Shown here: in pieces, positions 59,574-64,000 of the stretch
Layout: every line of letters starts with the position of its first letter
Numbering within the stretch: the first letter of the stretch is position 1
Assembly: GCA_018389105.1 (NCBI GenBank)
Contig: JACATO010002145.1
Location: forward strand, 434,001 to 498,000
Direction: 5' to 3'
DNA from: Nautilus pompilius
Taxonomy: Eukaryota > Mollusca > Cephalopoda > Nautilida > Nautilidae
Length of the DNA: 64,000 bases
Position numbers and translations under genes: made by a program
The notes under the pieces: model-generated
Databases searched by the model: none
Seen by the model: only the letters and a program-made list of their open reading frames with translations
What the model was told of the DNA's origin: nothing

Positions 59574-62500
59574 ACAAAATCAAGATGGGGATTTGTGCGC
59601 TCCCGTTGTCAAGAGTGAAAACGATCATGAAAAGTTCTCCGGATGTGTCGAGCATCAGTCAGGAAGCTTTATTTCTGACAGGAAAGGCTACAGTAAGCAT
59701 CGTGCTTAGAAATTACTACGTTTTTGTTTTTTTTTTTGTGTGTGTGTGGGAGGGGGAGGGGGGATAGGGTTTGGAGAAAGAGGATTCGCGACCAGCTGCC
59801 CTGTGTCACCATCAGGAATAGGACGGAGTTCTGCTCTACCACTCGAAACTTGCTGAGGATCAAATGATTATCAACAAAGGACGAATGTTACATCTAGTTA
59901 TAGTGCGATTTACTTTCGTTCCCAAACTCTAACCCTGCCCTCCACACACACACACACACCCCACCTTTGGAGCCCTGACCAAAGATCCGATTGAACTTCC
60001 TCCAGTCCAGTGCATCAAGCCTTTGAATGTCTCAGCACGAGCTGCTGCTGCTGCTGCGTGTAATCGGCTTCAGGCCGGTAGTATGCAGCCCACATGCCAC
60101 CAACCATCGGCTACTGCGGGGTGCATTGGGATTGGTGTGTAGACCATGTGGGGGGGTTGATTCCCCCTACTTCTCACCATGTGTGCCAGAGTGTGGAGAG
60201 GGTCAAGAATGAGGTGGTTTCAAAAATGCCGATGTTGCTCTACATGACCGCTATCGGTGTAGATGGTTTAGGGAAGAATTAGCCTGGAATGGCCAAACTA
60301 ACCACCATGTTTTATAAATTGGCACTATGGCAGGGATGAGATACTTTGTGTTTGCGTGAGGTCCTACGCAGATTATATTTTGGATAACTTCATTTTCATG
60401 GATGATAATGCCTGTCCACATTGTGCCCAGATAGTCAACCAGTACCTGGAACAGGAGACAGTTTTCTGTATGGAGTGGCCAGCTCATTTTCTAGACATTA
60501 AAATCCAATCAACCACATTTGAAGCATCCTTCAGGTTGCCATTGTAAGACATCATGTGTTACCATGAATTTTGCAGAAACTTGGTTATACCTTGTAGAAT
60601 AATGGGACAATCTGGCCCAGATCAATTCAAAAACTCATCGGGAACATGAGACTGGTGTCAACTTGTTTATGTTAGAGGGTTTCACATAATACTAGACAGG
60701 TTTCTGAGAAGGAATTTTCCACTTTGGAGCAAATTATCAGATTTTTGAGCACAGTTTTGATAACTAAAAATATTTATTTTTGATAGGTACCTCTCTGACC
60801 AATTGTGACATCATTATTAATGATCTCTTTGACATTTGCCAACATTAAAGTCTCTTTAAGGTATAGTTTATGCACATTAAAATTTTTCTTTCCTTATAGT
60901 ATCTAACATTTAATGTTGACTTTGTATTCCTTGAACTGTAGCAAATTTTTAGTAGTTTAATTTTTGTTCATTCTAGTGTATTACTATTAAAAATAGAATT
61001 GAGTCTACTCAGTATTCCATTTATAAATTCAAAAAGTTACTAACTTCATATTTTTAAATTCTAATTTAATGAAATAATTATTTTTGTGTTTGATTTTATT
61101 TTTATTAATAATAAATATTTAGCATAAAATTCACTAGAAACTTAAGTCACAAATGAAGATGTATTAACCATCAAGAGTTTATGCACAATAAGTTATATGG
61201 AAATAGTATTTGTGGTGAATATAATTATTTAATCATCATTTTTATTCCAACAGTTTATGAAATTCACTAGTAAGGTGTTTAAATGAAGCACTGTTGTTGT
61301 AAATGTTATGTTAATAAGCATGGTCAACCAGAGTTAACTCTGCTAGTGATAATAAATACCAGCTACTACTATTTGTCAGGTTCAGGTTCTCTATTCCAAC
61401 AAAATTATAGCACTGGTGGTGGGGGGAGGGTCCATAGAATTCATTGACACTTTCTACCTCTTAAAATATATTTGAAAATTGTCTTAGTTTTTAGTCTTGT
61501 CAGCATAAATTACTATTTAAAATTCCAGGAACTTAAAAATTTTTTAAGTTTTTCCCAGCTATCTATATTCTTTGCATGATGTGGACTCCATGCCTTAACA
61601 GAACAATCTAAATGGTTCTAACTAATATTTATCCTGGGGGAACTAAAACTGTTGTAGTTTTTCTTTTTATAGTATTAGGGAGATACAATTACAGTGGTTC
61701 TATTTCAGCTGGATTTATGATTTATCATACCCATTAAGTTTGAGACAAATTCTTTCATTGTTTTTAAGGTTCTAATTATTACAAAACCTAAATTCTCCCT
61801 TTTTTTTTACCGTTATTGTTGCACTGCGTCATTTGATTTTGTTCAAAGCAGAGACTTTTGAAATATTGAATTTCATTTTCCATTTGTTAGACCAATCTGC
61901 TAAATGATTTAAATCAGATTGCATTATGCCTAACATCATCACTGTTGTTATCCCTACTATTTAATTTGTTGTCTGCAAACCCTGAGGTACTTAACTGGCA
62001 ATACTTAGAATCTCACACAGCAACTGCTTCACCTATGCTGCAGCTTTAACATATCTCTAGTAAACATCTTTGTTAAACCATATCAAACTCTTCATAGAAA
62101 TCAAGACAGAGAACATCTGTATTGTTAACTCTGAACCATTTACTTTGATATCTTTTAGAAGCTCTAAATAAACAATGGGGTTGTCTTTTGTTTAAACTTT
62201 TTACCTATAACCAATGTTAAAACTGATTGGATTTTAATTACTAGGATAAACATTTTTAAATAGTTAAAATAATCTGTGTCTGTTTGCATGTAAGCATGTG
62301 TATCTATTTATCTTTTAGGAACTCTTTGTGCAGAATCTAGCCAGAGTGTCACTGGCCAGTGGGCAAAACAGCAGTGAACTGAAATATGGAGATCTTGCAG
62401 AAATTGTCAACACTGAAGAAACATTACAGTTTTTACAAGGTAGGGATTATTTCTCTTGTACCTGTATATTACTGCAGTTTTTGCAAGATGGTGAAACCTT

Positions 62501-62930
62501 TTATGTTTCAATAATTACATGGTAGAGAGAATTCATTTTTTACCTTTATTATAGTGCAATATTAAAAAGACAGTTTTACTGGCATTATATACTCTTATTT
62601 ACAAGGTACAGGAAATGTATTTATACCTTTATTACAATGTGCCATTTATCAAATGGAATACTTTACCTTGTTGCCTCTATTATAAAAGAAAAAGTAGAGA
62701 TCTGTGAGCAAAACAATCTATTCAGTAGGAGGTAACAAAGACAATATCTTAATTATCTTTTGTCAGTATTTTATTAAAAGTTTTAATTTTTGGAATCTCT
62801 TAAGACATTTTTATAATCAGATCCTCATTTTTTACTCTTTTTTTTTTAAAAAATAGATATCATTCCAAGAAAAATAAAGGCCAGAGACTACTTGGAGATT
62901 TTACAACAGATGGAAGATGAAGAAACATAA
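59567..62930 (+). CDS. CHRAC1: Chromatin accessibility complex protein 1 (CHRAC15), 3 exons, 106 aa
   Basis: Exons 59567-59692, 62319-62439 and 62857-62930 (TAA), phases 0 and 1, 321 nt. The protein starts MADKIKMGICALPLSRVKTI. IMKSSPDVSSISQEALFLTGKATELFVQNL is the H2A/NF-YC-like histone fold (L1, helix 2). LKYGDLAEIVNTEETLQFLQ is helix 3 and the loop. DIIPRKIKARDYLEILQ is the family's closing block. Together these are very close to animal CHRAC1. The protein pairs with POLE3 (CHRAC17) in the nucleus and helps the ISWI/ACF1 remodeller slide nucleosomes. It ends at MEDEET, so the longer acidic tail of the human protein (131 aa) is almost absent. ATG choice is supported by the MAD start and YY1-type context. 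Confidence 0.95.
60020..60720 (+). pseudogene. Decayed Tc1-like transposase in CHRAC1 intron 1
   Basis: MDDNACPHCAQIVNQYLEQE (about 60398-60457) followed by MEWPAHFLD matches the second catalytic Asp block of Tc1 transposases (DNAxxHRAxIVxxYLxQExIxxMxWPAxSPDLNPIEH). The third acidic residue block is degraded. Further on, LQKLGYTL then NNGTIWP then IQKLIGNM matches the C-terminal LxELxxALxxxWDxLPxxxIxxLIxSM pattern. Upstream, 60060-60180 recalls the HTH-to-catalytic linker. Several stops are present. Confidence 0.6.
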
Positions 62931-63205
62931 TTTTTAAATTATTCAATTCTAGTCAAATTTTTGATGACGAATACAATGGATAAATTGTCAGTGAAGTATC
63001 ATCTGTTGTGTTTTTATTATTAATGGTTAAGATTTTATTTACACTGAACAAAGAATTACTGCATCTGTAAATCAAGACTGGATCAACTCAGATCCATTGC
63101 TATTTATGAAGAAATTCCAAGATGAAAAAAGATTAATTAAAAACTAGGTATTTAATTACTTGGTCATGTTATGCAGAATCACAAATACCAGTGCATGTGG
63201 TTAAT

Positions 63206-63211
63206 AATAAA
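63206..63211 (+). terminator. CHRAC1: Polyadenylation signal AATAAA of CHRAC1
   Basis: Canonical hexamer 276 bp after the stop, followed by a T- and GT-rich stretch (about 63213-63250) as expected of a downstream element. Confidence 0.6.
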
Positions 63212-64000
63212 GTTTTCTTTTTAATTAAAAGATTTTGTTGTTGTTATATTCAAAACAAATCAGTTTCTCTGCTCAGTAAAATTTGAAAAATTGTATGTGT
63301 GTTGGTTAGCTAATTGTCTTCACATTCTGAATTTGCTGCCAAAAAGTTACACACAACTTGGCTTGGGTATATGAGACCACAAGATATTTCAAATTCTATT
63401 CATTTAAAAAGGCAAAACAAAAATAAGACAAAACAGGATTGAAATTTTGCACGCACCTCAGTCATTCATTAAAATGTTCAAGTTTCTTTAGTTAGATTTA
63501 ATTTTTCTTCTGGGATTTCATCATTGCAAAAAGTCACAAATATTGACCCCTTCCAAGTTTCTTGTATTATCATTGCCTTTTTTTTTGTCAATGCTGCTGC
63601 TTTTTCTTTCTTCATACACAACTTTTTAATATACCAAAAAAATATTACTATAATTTTTTCACAAATACAGTTTATTTGTTGTTTTCAAAATCAACTCCTT
63701 GGTGCTCAAGCCTCAGTTTACAGTAACCAGTTTCCATTAATGAGAGTGGCAATGTGAAAGCACACACAACAATATGTCTTTTATTGACAGATAGTAGAAT
63801 ACAAGGAGTAAAACAACGATTAAAACCATATTGGCTTGTAAAAGCCTGTGGTGATGTACTGTTTCTTTGAAGTTATCTTGATACATGTGTGCTTTTCACT
63901 GGCTCTGAGTCTGTCATGAAAAGTTTGAGGAAAGGCCTCTTGCTCTGCTCACAGATGCATAATGTACAGTGCCTCCAGGAGTTTGGCAGAAGTACAGGAA
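63212..64000. other. Distal spacer; possible 3' end of a minus-strand gene beyond the window
   Basis: No coding exon recognised. TTTATT at 63780-63785 gives AATAAA on the minus strand, and the sequence to its right (63790-64000) is less AT-rich. This would suit the 3'UTR of a convergent gene entering from the right, but there is no protein support. Confidence 0.22.

Noticed and set aside
26601-60060. Simple repeats considered as CRISPR-like arrays
   Set aside because: They are plain microsatellites with no spacers, in an animal genome with introns.

Overview
This is animal nuclear DNA: AT-rich, with long GT-AG introns and four multi-exon protein genes whose exon phases join without a break. 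The layout suggests an invertebrate, or possibly a jawless vertebrate; I cannot fix the taxon. The window contains a UBF-type HMG-box protein, a CHRAC1 histone-fold protein, an eEF1B-delta and a NIK-like kinase. Every recognisable mobile element is a DNA transposon (Tc1, mariner, pogo/Tigger, hAT, one MITE), apart from a few weak tRNA-SINE-like stretches. One Tc1 copy closely resembles the family common in fishes, lampreys and frogs.

Layout: 1-8,150 has no recognised host gene. It holds an old pogo/Tigger transposase on the minus strand (385-1,330), a BED-finger-like scrap and a Charlie/ZBED5-like hAT relic ending in a terminal repeat near 6,802. From 8,150 to 10,740 the DNA is richer in GC and contains a neat 286-bp hAT-type MITE with an 8-bp target duplication. 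From 10,748 to 24,157 (+) lies a 12-exon gene for a 426-aa divergent protein kinase. From 25,754 to 42,962 (+) lies a 16-exon gene for a 558-aa UBF-like nucleolar transcription factor with three HMG boxes and a short acidic tail. From 57,527 down to 44,756 (-) lies a 7-exon gene for a 280-aa eEF1B-delta (EEF1D). Its first coding exon is present twice in a nearly perfect 733-bp tandem duplication. From 59,567 to 62,930 (+) lies CHRAC1 (3 exons, 106 aa), head-to-head with EEF1D across a GC-rich promoter region.

Three of the four genes are housekeeping genes: rRNA transcription (UBF), translation elongation (EEF1D) and chromatin remodelling (CHRAC1). UBF and EEF1D are tail-to-tail, EEF1D and CHRAC1 head-to-head. 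At least six introns carry their own DNA-transposon relic. The points most worth checking are: the apparent loss of the conserved C-terminal lysine motif in eEF1B-delta with a good splice donor just before the lost segment; the duplicated start exon; the three-box UBF; the HxDLHxGN-type catalytic loop of the kinase; and the fish-like Tc1 copy with two mutated catalytic residues.
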